Numbered from the stretch's first letter, positions 36,079-46,207 are shown. The stretch: 64,000 nucleotides of DNA from Bacteroides sp. (GCA_021201335.1 JAJQFD010000039.1:62001-126000), one strand, 5' to 3'. Numbers and translations: made by a program. Notes: generated by a model not told the origin, from the sequence alone.

Positions 36079-39000
36079 TTAATTTCGTTGGAGAGTAATC
36101 CCCATTAAGCCAATAACAATTTCATTGGAGATTGTTTCTAAAGTCAAGGAAGCCAGTTCTTTGTGAGGATTTAAGTCCATTTCTAATAATATACCGGCAC
36201 CTCCTTCAATTTCTCTTCCATATACACCTGTTATATTTAATTCTTTTTGGAGGTTGTTGCTAACAAGTCCTGACTTTAAATGTACCCGATGAGGACGGGG
36301 GGCATTTAGTTTGAAAGCTTTATTATCCACATAGAAATCTTGTTCAATCGGACACCAGTTTTCAGGATTAATCAATTCTAACAGTTCAGAAGTACCGTCG
36401 GTATAAGTAACTGTAACGGTACCATTCACCATGTGACATTGCATGTGGTTGGTACTTCCGGCCATTAGTAAATAGGCTCGTTCGGCTTTTCCGTGAAGAG
36501 GGATTGTCAGTTTATCCGGATAATTATCCCAAAGAGAAGTAAAAGCAATGTTGTTACCTTCTGCGGGGCTGCGGAAGGATACTCCCAGTGGAGTAGAGAA
36601 AACACCGTCTTTAATTTTTGCTCTCAAGCCGGAATCGTCAATCTCTGCGGTTAGCTTGGGATGACACCATTCACCAATTCCTTGGGTAGGTATTTGTAAG
36701 GTGGTATAGGGTGAACGTGGTGTTAAGTATTGATTACGGAATATATCCGTTACGGATGCATTGAAGGAAAAACTCATGTTGATATTTTCGCACTGGGTAG
36801 CATTCACACGTATGAAAGGGTCCGGATAATTTTTGGCAGGCTCTTGGATGGTAATATGTATGGGTTGCCACCAACGCATTTTTCCCTTTTCGCGCTGTAT
36901 AAATAAAGTACGATGTCCTGTTGTTCCGGTAATCTCTCCAAAGACTAGTCCTTTTTCCCAGCCAACAATTTTCTGACTTAAAACCTGTTGGGGATCATGA
37001 AGCTGAATGGACTTTCCCGGAACGTGTATTTCCGCTCTTTCACCTGGTACGTATATCTCTTTACTGGTTTTATAATCAGTTTGAATATTTTCACCTGTCC
37101 AGTTGATTTGGATATTTGATTCGGAAAGAGGAGGAATAGTTAAAACAATCATTGGATACCCTACAGCGGATTCTTTTAGTTTCCATTGAATTGCTTCTCC
37201 GTTCAGGGTGATTTCCCGGATGTTCTCTTTCCGGGCGCGTAATTCCAGTTCGATAGTAAGCAGGTCGTTGAAATTCTGTTGGATGCTGTAGCGGTCTGTA
37301 TGTTGGTTTTGTGAAAAGTTGTAAGTAACATCAGGTGTTTGCAAAGTTGCATGAGGCCAGCTTGCAGGATAGCCAGGACGAATCACCAGGCGTTTATTCA
37401 TTGCATCCGGCAAAATACCGAATAATCCTTGAATAAAGGCTCTGGAAGCAACTCCGACAGGATCTCCAAAGTCCCGGTAACACTCACCCCGGGCAGCATC
37501 ATAGAAAGAAACTTGTGCGAAGTTTCCCGGACTTCTTCCTAAATACATACCATCCAGCATGGAACTCTTTAATAATTTCGTTCCTTCTTCCGGGCGTCCG
37601 GCCAGAAAGTAGGAGAGGGCAGTATGCATGACTTCTGCGAAAGCTACATTATTAATACTCCAGGAATAAGGTAACCAGTTAGTTGTTGAAATCGTTTCGT
37701 AACCTTCTTCTTCCAGCCCTTCGGCTATTACCGGGATGTGGGGAATTTCTGTATCAACATACCGGGTAGCTTCGTAAGCCTGAAATGGAGTAGCTACCTC
37801 ACTGTCAATGGCATGATAAATAGTCCATACACCCGCATTGGGATGCAGCCGTTGATGTCCCATAAAATCTTTAAACTCAGCCCAGTGGCCCCGATCGTTC
37901 ATCCAGAGTTGCTCGTTGAGGGCTTTTAAAATCTTTTCTGCTTCATTCTGGTAAAGTGTTGGAACTTCACCTATTTTTTTGGCAATTTCAGCAGCAATTT
38001 TATTTGCCCGGTAGTTATAGGCGGTGGAGTGGGTTACCGCTCCGGAATTATAATAAAGGGCATCGCTGGCCCAAATGCATGCATAACCATCATATAAGCC
38101 ATCGTTATTAGGATCGAAGTTAAGTTTTTCCCACGCCAGATGGCGAGTAATAACCGGCCATAATTTGCGGGCATAAGCTAAATCCCCCGTCCAGTTTAAA
38201 TGCCAGAGTAATTCATCCATATAACATAAGTTCATATCATAATGATGCATCTGGTCGTTTCTGTAAGGATTCCTGCAGATGTAACCATTGCTATATTGAG
38301 GCGTACCCCATTCTTTAATGGAGCGTGCCAGGTTTAATTCCGGGTCTTGAGCAGGGTGGGAAATGATATTGGGAACTTCGGTTACCTGGCTTGCCGCATA
38401 TGCATCAAAGTGAGTGCGAGCGCGGTCGTGCCAGCCTAATGCATCACCAGTGTAGGCCGCACGCCAGCCACTTAAAGGCATACGCCAGCCTACAGCTCCA
38501 TGCAGCCATACCTGACCATCCCATATACCATCAGCAGCCACAGCAAGAGCTCCTCCGATAGTGTTAAAGAAAGGATCAGGAGTGACGATGCGAATGCGCG
38601 AAGCTACTTCTATACGTGCTTGTTCCGCTTGTTTAAATAGGGTGGCTGGATCTTTGTCTAACGGTATTTCTCCCCACGTGAAGAAAGATTCTCCGGTCAA
38701 TTGGATATCTCCAGTTGTAATGTCTGTGGCATCCGGTTTGAGTTCGAAAGCGTCATCCGGATCGACTCCTAAATCACCGTTCCTGCTAAGTCTTTTTCCG
38801 GTAGCACCTCCATGTTTCCAGCGGAGTATACTTTTTTTCGGCATGTTCGAAGCAGAAAAACGCCAGATAGCAGCGTCTGTATCGTGCAAGGTTAGGGCTG
38901 TGATATGAATTTCACCTTTACCCCATGATGGATCTTTTAGTTGATAGGTTCTTTTGCCGGCTGTATATCTGGATTCGCAAAAAGCGGTCTCATCCAGTTG

Positions 39001-39348
39001 GATAACTTTTCCGTCTTCCAGCGTTATACTGAAACTGATATTCCCACCAAGACCATTATTATATATAGCAAATACAGGACGATCACTTGTCTCCAGACGG
39101 AAAGGTGAATGTCCACCATATAAGGCACGCGTATATCGATTTTGTCCGTTGATACATACAAAGTCTTCGCCATCCGGATAGTAATTAAGGCGACGTGGAA
39201 CATCCCGCAGACTGTCATTAACCGAGCTTGCGCCAATAAAAGCTCCGATTTGCTTGCGGATACTTTGTCCGGATAAGGAATGAACCGGCAACACGAGTAA
39301 ATAGCATACCAGGGAGAGATACATAGAAATAGAGATGAAAGATCGCAT
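36079..39348 (-). CDS. DUF4450-type glycoside hydrolase (GH142-like, tentative)
   Basis: About 1089 residues from the ATG at 39348 (MRSFISISMYLSLVCYLLVL, signal peptide to SLSGQ); the longer frame from 39459 has no signal character and runs into the 22-bp repeat array. The N-terminal region VPRRLNYYPDGEDFVCINGQ with NRYTRALYGGHSPFRLETSD is characteristic of DUF4450 proteins. The centre is an (alpha/alpha)6 barrel (NPNNDGLYDGYACIWASDAL, AVTHSTAYNYRANKIAAEIA), with beta domains after it. DUF4450 enzymes of Bacteroides act on complex pectin side chains; the GH142-like label is from memory and not certain. Two GH28 genes next door fit a pectin role. Confidence 0.75.
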   Translation of the reverse strand: MRSFISISMYLSLVCYLLVLPVHSLSGQSIRKQIGAFIGASSVNDSLRDVPRRLNYYPDGEDFVCINGQNRYTRALYGGHSPFRLETSDRPVFAIYNNGLGGNISFSITLEDGKVIQLDETAFCESRYTAGKRTYQLKDPSWGKGEIHITALTLHDTDAAIWRFSASNMPKKSILRWKHGGATGKRLSRNGDLGVDPDDAFELKPDATDITTGDIQLTGESFFTWGEIPLDKDPATLFKQAEQARIEVASRIRIVTPDPFFNTIGGALAVAADGIWDGQVWLHGAVGWRMPLSGWRAAYTGDALGWHDRARTHFDAYAASQVTEVPNIISHPAQDPELNLARSIKEWGTPQYSNGYICRNPYRNDQMHHYDMNLCYMDELLWHLNWTGDLAYARKLWPVITRHLAWEKLNFDPNNDGLYDGYACIWASDALYYNSGAVTHSTAYNYRANKIAAEIAKKIGEVPTLYQNEAEKILKALNEQLWMNDRGHWAEFKDFMGHQRLHPNAGVWTIYHAIDSEVATPFQAYEATRYVDTEIPHIPVIAEGLEEEGYETISTTNWLPYSWSINNVAFAEVMHTALSYFLAGRPEEGTKLLKSSMLDGMYLGRSPGNFAQVSFYDAARGECYRDFGDPVGVASRAFIQGLFGILPDAMNKRLVIRPGYPASWPHATLQTPDVTYNFSQNQHTDRYSIQQNFNDLLTIELELRARKENIREITLNGEAIQWKLKESAVGYPMIVLTIPPLSESNIQINWTGENIQTDYKTSKEIYVPGERAEIHVPGKSIQLHDPQQVLSQKIVGWEKGLVFGEITGTTGHRTLFIQREKGKMRWWQPIHITIQEPAKNYPDPFIRVNATQCENINMSFSFNASVTDIFRNQYLTPRSPYTTLQIPTQGIGEWCHPKLTAEIDDSGLRAKIKDGVFSTPLGVSFRSPAEGNNIAFTSLWDNYPDKLTIPLHGKAERAYLLMAGSTNHMQCHMVNGTVTVTYTDGTSELLELINPENWCPIEQDFYVDNKAFKLNAPRPHRVHLKSGLVSNNLQKELNITGVYGREIEGGAGILLEMDLNPHKELASLTLETISNEIVIGLMGITLQRN

Positions 39349-39440
39349 ATTTTTACAGGTTATTTCAGGTAAATATTTCCGGGGTTGAACGGGAAGTCCC
39401 GCCCGGGAGGCTTGTGGACGGGATATATTAGCTTTGAGTA

Positions 39441-39532
39441 CTCTAAGCCTAAAGAGCAAACTTTCTAAGCTTAGAATCTTTGCACGATAAGCTTAGAAAA
39501 TTTCTTCTTTAAGCTTAGAAAGTTTTCAGTTA
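39441..39532. repeat. Second array of AAGCTT units at 22-bp steps
   Basis: Units at 39445 (AAGCCT), 39467, 39489 and 39511 (AAGCTT) are each exactly 22 bases apart, and the last three continue TAGAA. The last unit is followed by AGTTTT, as in the array at 11.06 kb. The array fills the gap between the start of the DUF4450 gene and the end of GH28, both on the minus strand. Confidence 0.8.
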
Positions 39533-39547
39533 ATGCATGAGAAAGAA

Positions 39548-41089
39548 CTATTGCTGAATTTGCTTTACATTCTCGCAGAACTTAAATATAAAAGCGTCAC
39601 CTTCCTCGTTTTTGATGTTTACATTTTCCAGTGTAATATGGCTGCTGTATTTAAACTCTGCACCCAGCTTCGAAGTAATATCCACATTTTTAAGGGTAAT
39701 ATTTTCGATAGGCATTTCAGGAAGTCCGTTAAAGAAAAGCGCTTGAAATGCTTCAGCGCAAACCATGTTTTCGACGTGTATATTACGGAATGCGGGCGTT
39801 TCCTCATTGACGGGCATTGCAGGAACCGAATCAGGGAAAACAACTCCTTGTTCACGCATCTCTAACACCGACATGCCTCTGTAATAAAGATCGAAATCAA
39901 TGGGTTGGGTGAGGATATCCATCATCGAAATGTTGCTGATCCAGATATTTTCAACTACACCTCCACGACCGCGTTTACTTTTGAAGCGAAGTCCTACATC
40001 TGTACCCAGGAATTTACAGTTGGTTACCGAAATGTTGCGAACACCTCCACTCATTTCGCTGCCTACCACAAAACCACCATGGCCTTTAAATACAGTACAA
40101 CCATCAACAATAACATTTTCGCAGGGGCGGTTGCGTTTCCTGCCGTCTTCATCTTTGCCACTTTTAATGCAGATACCGTCATCGCCAACATCAAAAGTAG
40201 AGTTTACGATCAGTGAATTCTTACAGGATTCCAAGTCGAGTCCGTCTCCGTTTTGTGAAAAACTTGGATTGCGAACCTGCACGTTTTCAATCAGTACGTT
40301 TTCGCACATTAACGGGTGTATATTCCAGGCAGGCGAGTTTTGGAAAATCACTCCTTGCAGCCATACGTTTTTGCATTCAATCAAACTAATCATGACTGGG
40401 CGAAGGAAATGACGAACACTCTGCCATTCTTCTTCTGTCTTTAAATTTTGGGGTACATTCATATCACTGAGAGCGTCTCCTTTCAACGTTTCAGGATAAG
40501 GAAACCAATAATCCGGACGTTTGAATACGCCTCCTCTGGCAATGGTCTTCTTCCATTCGCTTTCGGTCACCTTTTCTCTTTTTAGTGGACGCCAATAGTG
40601 TCCATTTCCGTCAATCGCACCTTGTCCGGTAATTGCCACATTTGTGAGATTACGACCTGAGATAGGCGATTGACACCGACGGGTATCTAATCCTTCAAAT
40701 ACAGTTTCTACGAGTGGATAGAGGTCTACATCTGGTGAAAAAAGAATCAGCGCGCCTTTTTCCAAATAAAGATTGATGTTACTTTCTAATACAATAGGGC
40801 CGGTAAACCAAACGCCGGCAGGTACTACTAATTTACCTCCTCCACGTTGAGAAAGAGAAGAAATTGCTTTATGAAAAGCCTCTGTACAAAGTATTTGTCC
40901 GTTACCAACTGCACCGAAATCTTTCAGGTTTACTTCATTTGACGGGAAGACAGGTGCTTTTACCCGTGGCATTTCGAAAGGCAAATTGGTGTACAAATAA
41001 TCATAAGGATAGGTGGGGGAAGACTCTTGTTTGCATCCGACGAGCAAAGGGAGTAAACAAAACCAGGTGATAAAACGAGATAATTTCAT
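39548..41089 (-). CDS. GH28 polygalacturonase-family lipoprotein
   Basis: About 513 residues from the ATG at 41089 (MKLSRFITWFCLLPLLVGCK; lipobox LLVGC); the longer frame from 41167 lacks a signal. It folds as a right-handed parallel beta-helix of the pectin hydrolase type: NLKDFGAVGNGQILCTEAFH at the start, the catalytic Asp pair in DVGDDGICIKSG, GHGGFVVGSEMSGGV, and RFKSKRGRGGVVENI. The family hydrolyses alpha-1,4-galacturonic acid links, with exo or endo mode unresolved from sequence. It probably shares a transcript with the DUF4450 gene, 199 bases downstream. Confidence 0.92.
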   Translation of the reverse strand: MKLSRFITWFCLLPLLVGCKQESSPTYPYDYLYTNLPFEMPRVKAPVFPSNEVNLKDFGAVGNGQILCTEAFHKAISSLSQRGGGKLVVPAGVWFTGPIVLESNINLYLEKGALILFSPDVDLYPLVETVFEGLDTRRCQSPISGRNLTNVAITGQGAIDGNGHYWRPLKREKVTESEWKKTIARGGVFKRPDYWFPYPETLKGDALSDMNVPQNLKTEEEWQSVRHFLRPVMISLIECKNVWLQGVIFQNSPAWNIHPLMCENVLIENVQVRNPSFSQNGDGLDLESCKNSLIVNSTFDVGDDGICIKSGKDEDGRKRNRPCENVIVDGCTVFKGHGGFVVGSEMSGGVRNISVTNCKFLGTDVGLRFKSKRGRGGVVENIWISNISMMDILTQPIDFDLYYRGMSVLEMREQGVVFPDSVPAMPVNEETPAFRNIHVENMVCAEAFQALFFNGLPEMPIENITLKNVDITSKLGAEFKYSSHITLENVNIKNEEGDAFIFKFCENVKQIQQ

Positions 41090-41370
41090 GAGGATATTAT
41101 TTTTCTTAGTTTTAATATCAGAGTTACGCGTAACCCTTAAGGAAAAGGTTAATAATTGTGGCGACATTATCTAAATTTTTGGCGTCATTATTAATTTAAC
41201 TAGGCGGTTTCTTAATACATAGATTGCTGAAGGCACAAAACTAAAAATAAAAACCGACAAAGTATTTGACTTTTTGATTGTAATAGTGTATTTTTTGTTT
41301 TTTTCTGTTCAGTCTAATGATTTAAAGCTTCTCGAAAAGAATTAATTAACAGCAAGTTATACTTTTTCTT

Positions 41371-41400
41371 TTTGACAAATCGTTATTTTGTGTATGTTTG
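41371..41400 (+). promoter_or_regulatory. Promoter for the second GH28 gene
   Basis: TTTG at 41371-41374 and TATGTTTG at 41393-41400, 18 bases apart, match the Bacteroidetes -33/-7 pattern well. The start codon at 41437 is 37 bases downstream. Confidence 0.65.
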
Positions 41401-41436
41401 CATAAATTAATCAATACAACTATGAATCCAAGAATC

Positions 41437-42751
41437 ATGAAATTCCTTCTTTTCTATTCATTTGTCTTTTTTTTATTTGCAAGTATCGGCCAAAGATCTG
41501 TTTCCGGATGGAACTCCTATTCCCGACTGGTTTCGTCAGAATGAACCGGTAAAAGTAGAATCTTTAGGAACGTTGTTCCGTATTACAGATTATGGTGTTG
41601 CCAACGATAGTACTCTTCTCCAGACAGAGAAAATACAAGCTGTTATTGATGAGGCTTCAAAGTCAGGAGGTGGTGTGATTGTTATTCCTAGAGGAACATT
41701 CCTGAGTGGCTCTCTCTTCTTTAAACCTAAAACTCATCTGTATCTTGAAGAAGGAGCCGTATTAAAAGGAAGTGATGATATTAGTCATTTCGCTATTGTT
41801 CCCACCCGCATGGAAGGACAAAGCCTTAAGTATTTCGCTGCGTTAGTGAATGCAGACGGCGTAGACGGATTCACCATTTCCGGGAAAGGTACAGTTAATG
41901 GTAACGGCTTACGTTACTGGAAGTCATTCTGGCTCAGACGGGAAGTTAATCCAGATTGTACGAATATGGACGAAATGCGTCCTCGCCTGGTTTATATATC
42001 CAATAGTAAGAATGTACAATTATCCGGTGTTCGACTCATTAACTCTCCTTTCTGGACAACCCATTTGTATAAGTGTGAGAATGTGAAGATGTTGAACCTT
42101 TATATTTACTCCCCAAAAGAACCTGTGAAAGCCCCTAGTACTGATGCCATTGACATTGATGCCTGTACCAATGTGCACGTGAAGAATTGTTTTTTATCCG
42201 TAAACGATGACGCAGTTGCCCTCAAAGGAGGTAAAGGTCCTCTGGCAGATAAAGATCCAAACAATGGTGGCAACCGGAATATCATTATAGAAGATTGTAC
42301 GTATGGTTTTTGTCATGGAGTATTGACATTCGGTAGTGAATCAATTCATAACCATAATATTGTTTTGCGTCGTTGTAAAATCGATAAGGCACAACGCCTG
42401 CTTTGGTTAAAAATGCGTCCCGATACACCCCAGAACTATGAATATGTCACAGTGGAAGACATAACAGGAAATGCAACCAATTTTCTGTATATCCGGCCCT
42501 GGACTCAATTCTTTGATTTGAAAGGACAAACAGAAATACCTATGTCTTATTCCAGTCATGTAACCATGCGCAATATTAAGCTGGAATGCGAAACATTTTT
42601 TAATGTGCAAAGTTCGGAGCAATATCAACTTTCGGATTTTGTATTTGAGAATCTGGAAATTAACGCCCAAAAGAATGGAGAGATACATACTGATTACATC
42701 CGGAATTTTGAATTAAAGGATGTGAAGGTGAACGGAAAGAAAATATTTTAA
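41437..42751 (+). CDS. GH28 polygalacturonase-family enzyme, signal peptide frameshifted in a T8 run
   Basis: The ATG at 41437 encodes MKFLLFYSFVFF and then slips out of frame in a T8 run (41467-41474). Seven T would give FVFFYLQVSAKDLFPDGTPI, a continuous signal peptide and mature enzyme of about 437 residues. As read, only a TTG at 41462 opens the mature frame. GH28 features: GGGVIVIPRGTFLSGSLFFK, IDIDACTNVHVKNCFLSVND then DDAVALKGGKG, CHGVLTFGSESIHNHN. The expected exported site is the periplasm. It is divergent from the first GH28 gene. An upstream in-frame ATG at 41422 is also possible. Confidence 0.88.
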
Positions 42752-42792
42752 TCCGATTACTATTAAGTTCTGTTCTTTCAACATTAGGTTCC

Positions 42793-42833
42793 ATAATTCA
42801 GCCTCAGATATTGCTTATCTGAGGCTGAATTAT
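42793..42833. terminator. Long hairpin after the second GH28 gene
   Basis: An 18-base perfect inverted repeat (42793-42810 with 42816-42833) around a 5-base loop follows the GH28 stop by about 40 bases. Confidence 0.75.
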
Positions 42834-42910
42834 AAGCGCTAAATATATAAGTTTCGTATCAGAAAAAGTTAGTTTGGTATATTATTTTATCGAGCGACAA
42901 ATTATTTGTT

Positions 42911-42918
42911 TACTTTTG
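42911..42918 (+). promoter_or_regulatory. -7 promoter box for the repeat-protein and LytS/LytT operon
   Basis: TACTTTTG matches TAnnTTTG. It lies within the longest ORF (from 42906), so the start codon at 42966 is preferred. Confidence 0.5.
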
Positions 42919-42965
42919 TCGCATCAGTGAGCAACAAATTTCAAACTAAATTTAAAAACACGAAA

Positions 42966-44045
42966 ATGAGAAAAATTATTTTTCCTCTTCTATGTAGCCT
43001 GCTTTGTATCTGTTCTGTTGTGGGACAGAGTAATACAGAAAAGCAATCAGCCATTCATATAAGTTTCATTCCTCCCTTAAGTACACACGGTACACAGGCC
43101 GGAGAGTATACCAATGGAGTCTCTATTAACTTCCTGGCTGGTATCTCCAAAAACGAGAAATATTTTACTTTTGGAGGGCTTGCCAATATTATCAAGAATA
43201 ATGCAAGTGGTGTTCAATTCGCTGGATTAGCCAATGTGATAGGAAACAGAGCTTCCGGTCTTCAGTTTGCTGGATTATTCAATGCTTCCAGAGGAGCGAA
43301 TGGTCTTCAGTTTGCCGGGTTGGCAAATGTTACTGAGAATCTGGTTGGCTTTCAGTTTGCAGGTCTGGGAAATGTAGTCACCAAAGTTACCGGGATCCAG
43401 TTTGCCGGTTTAGGCAATGTTGCTGAGAATGTAATAGGATTCCAATTTGGCGGCATTGGTAACATAGCTGGAAATGTTACCGGTTTCCAATTTGGAGGGA
43501 TATTCAATGTAGCCAGAAATGTTACTGGTTTCCAGCTTGGTAGTATTCTTAATATTGCTGAAAATAGTGATTATCCGATCGGGTTGGTCAATATCATTAA
43601 AAACGGAGAGAAGAGTATAGGCTTTACGTATGACGATACCGGTAGTATTCTTACTTCTTTCCGTTCCGGTGGCCGGGTATTATATGGTATTCTGGGTATA
43701 GGTTATAATCACAAAGCAGAGGATGAACATTATGTGGTTGAAGGTGGCTTTGGAGCACATATTCCTATCGTTGAACGGTTCAGGATCAATGTGGAGTTAA
43801 AGTCTCAATATATGACTTCCTTCTCTAATTCGGATGTAACGAAATCAGGACTCAGTATTCTGCCTGCCTACAAACTTACTTCCAATCTTGAGCTTTTTGC
43901 CGGGCCCAGCCTAAACTATATGGAATCGGATAATATTAAAAACGGAGATTTATTCCCCGGTCATAACTTGTGGAAGAAATATTCTGATACAAAATTGAAA
44001 CAACTCTTTTTCGGTTATACAGCTGGAATTCAGTGGATATTTTAA
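42966..44045 (+). CDS. Exported glycine-rich repeat protein (QFAGLxNV repeats)
   Basis: About 359 residues from the ATG at 42966 (MRKIIFPLLCSLLCICSVVG signal peptide). Residues ~75-205 are about seven tandem repeats of some 18 residues with consensus GxQFAGLxNVxxNVxG; the step and Gly/Phe placement suggest a beta-solenoid or beta-strand stack. The last 130 residues look like a small outer membrane barrel (GRVLYGILGIGYNHK, GIQWIF end). Repeats of this kind occur in LA_2272-like surface proteins. It leads an operon with two LytS-like proteins and a LytTR regulator, 16 bases before the next gene, so it may be a sensed or regulated surface component. Confidence 0.75.
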   Translation: MRKIIFPLLCSLLCICSVVGQSNTEKQSAIHISFIPPLSTHGTQAGEYTNGVSINFLAGISKNEKYFTFGGLANIIKNNASGVQFAGLANVIGNRASGLQFAGLFNASRGANGLQFAGLANVTENLVGFQFAGLGNVVTKVTGIQFAGLGNVAENVIGFQFGGIGNIAGNVTGFQFGGIFNVARNVTGFQLGSILNIAENSDYPIGLVNIIKNGEKSIGFTYDDTGSILTSFRSGGRVLYGILGIGYNHKAEDEHYVVEGGFGAHIPIVERFRINVELKSQYMTSFSNSDVTKSGLSILPAYKLTSNLELFAGPSLNYMESDNIKNGDLFPGHNLWKKYSDTKLKQLFFGYTAGIQWIF

Positions 44046-44061
44046 TACATTCAGTTAAGCA

Positions 44062-45152
44062 GTGTCGGAACAAGTAAACAATCAGACTCTTTTATATAAA
44101 ATCCTGATGGGTAAACGCTTCAGGATTTTAAGACATGTTTTACTGGTGTTGCTGATGTGTATCATTGCTCTTAATTATGCAACTCCCTATGAGCAGTATG
44201 GATTTATTGGTTCACCTATTTTCGTCGTTTACTTTATCGGGTTAATATTTACTTATTTACTTCCGGCTTATTTTAATTTCTATTTTCTGATTCCCCGGTA
44301 TCTGCGGAAAAAGAAGTATCTGGCCTATTTTCCATATTACTGATCGTTATTCTTATTATGCTGTTAGCCCAGTTTGTGCTGGAGTACTATGCTTATCAGG
44401 CAATGGAAATTTTTCCGGAGCCAACTTATGATTTAGATGATAAACTCATCTTAGTATTTGATTTCCTAGGTAATTATTTTCTTAACCTGATAGCTTTTAT
44501 AGGTTGTTCCGTTACTTTGCTGTTTCGTTACTGGATTAGTGATAGTCAGCGCGCCGGACAGTTAGCAAGCGAACAACTAAAAACAGAAGTGGAGTATTTG
44601 AAAGAGCAGGTAGACCCTAATTTTCTGTTTAATACCCTCAACCGGATAGGAAGGTTGGGGGAAATAGATCCTTCCCAAGCTTCTGCAATGTTATTGATAT
44701 TCAGTAAATTACTCCGTTATCAGCTTTATGACTGCAGGCGGCAAGAAGTATTTCTGACTTCGGAAATAAAGTTTCTGCATGATTATTTATGCCTGGAACA
44801 ACTCTATTATGAGAAAATGGAGTTTACTATAACTTTAGAAGGAGATGTTGCCTCTGTACTTGTTCCTCCGTTGCTTTTTATTCCTTTTGTTCGGGAGCAA
44901 ATAAAAGGAATTGAGAAGCGGGATACGTATGCTACCTTCTTACTTCATTTTAATGCAAATGATCAGACGCTTCAATTTACTACTACCGGAGATACTCAGA
45001 TAAAAAGTTTTAGTCCGGACTTTCGATTTATTACTAAACGGTTGGCCCTCTTATTTGGCAATAATTATAATCTGCAATATCTTTCGCCTCCTTTTATAAT
45101 TCCCGAAGGTCATTGTTTGCGTCTTAGTCTTCCTCAAACTGATCAGCTATGA
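44062..45152 (+). CDS. Degenerate LytS-type sensor kinase (pseudokinase-like), frameshifted
   Basis: Two ORFs (44062-44343, 44358-45152) join if a T4 run (44328-44331) had five T, giving YLAYFSILLIVILIMLLAQF and about 363 residues. The start is GTG. Four membrane segments precede a His_kinase domain. The phospho-acceptor motif reads QVDPNFLFNTLN, with Asn in place of the usual His (compare QINPHFLFNMLN in the next gene). The ATP-site motif reads FIPFVREQIKG in place of PFVENAVKH, and the C-terminal G-box is missing. So even in frame it should not be an active kinase. It may act as a dimer partner for the next kinase. It overlaps the next gene by 4 bases. Confidence 0.82.
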
Positions 45153-46207
45153 AAACAATGGAAGATATATTGGTTAGATTTTTACTCTTAAAGGAATACC
45201 GGATATACAGGCATTTTCTGCTTATCTTTGTATTTACTATTCTTTCAGTCGATATTATAATCCATCTGCCCGGTGCAATGCTTTCAAGCTCAAGATTCTG
45301 GATGGGAAGTGTTTTGTATGTATCTACTATCATTGGAGTGATGTATATAAATATCTTCTGGGCCATTCCTCGCTTGTTAATGAAAACCCGACTGTTTGCT
45401 TATTTAATGGTTCTGGTTGGCCTTACCATTATCACATTAGGGAGTATATATATCATCCAGTGTTTTATTTTTCGTTTGTTGGGAGGAGATTTTGATTCTA
45501 GGTTTCTTCTGAATATATTCTCATCCTTTAGCATCCTTTCTTTATTATTGGCTGGAACTACAACCTTTGTTCTCTTCAGGCAATGGTTGATTTCTTCTTA
45601 CCGGATCTCCGAACTGGAGTCAGCTACTTTACAGTCTGAATTGAAGTATCTGAAGAATCAGATCAATCCTCATTTCTTGTTTAATATGCTTAATAATGTA
45701 CATGTTTTATTCAAAGATAAGATCAAGGGGGCTTCTTCCATATTATTCAAACTCGAAGATTTATTACGCTATCAAATCAATGAAAGTACCAAAGACAGGA
45801 TTCGGCTAAGTGAGGATATTGATTTCCTGAACGATTATCTTAACCTGGAAAAGGTTCGCCGGGATAGTTTTGTTTATACCATTCAATTGGAGGGGGATAT
45901 AACAGATATATCCTTACCTCCCTTGCTTTTTATCCCGTTTGTGGAAAATGCGGTTAAACACAGTCAGGATAGTGAAAAGGAATCTTATGTAAAATTACTG
46001 TTTTCGGTTCAGAAAGATAAGATCAGATTCTGTTGCGAGAACTCAAAACCATCGGATGAAGGTTCTCCAAATAAACCAGGAGGTATCGGACTTAAAAATA
46101 TCAGCCGTAGGCTTGAATTGCTGTACCCTGAAAAGTATGTTCTACAGGTTCAGGAGACAGCAATCACTTACCAGGTAGGCTTAGAATTAAATTATATAAA
46201 AGAATGA
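45149..46207 (+). CDS. LytS-family sensor histidine kinase
   Basis: 352 residues. Four membrane segments (LLIFVFTILSVDIIIHLPGA to LLLAGTTTFVLF) precede a His_kinase domain with the acceptor His in LKNQINPHFLFNMLNNVHVL and a complete HATPase part: IPFVENAVKHS and GGIGLKNISRRLELLYP. It autophosphorylates and passes the phosphate to the LytTR regulator, with which it overlaps by 4 bases. It is a paralogue of the degenerate kinase just upstream. The signal is unknown. Confidence 0.92.
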   Translation: MKTMEDILVRFLLLKEYRIYRHFLLIFVFTILSVDIIIHLPGAMLSSSRFWMGSVLYVSTIIGVMYINIFWAIPRLLMKTRLFAYLMVLVGLTIITLGSIYIIQCFIFRLLGGDFDSRFLLNIFSSFSILSLLLAGTTTFVLFRQWLISSYRISELESATLQSELKYLKNQINPHFLFNMLNNVHVLFKDKIKGASSILFKLEDLLRYQINESTKDRIRLSEDIDFLNDYLNLEKVRRDSFVYTIQLEGDITDISLPPLLFIPFVENAVKHSQDSEKESYVKLLFSVQKDKIRFCCENSKPSDEGSPNKPGGIGLKNISRRLELLYPEKYVLQVQETAITYQVGLELNYIKE

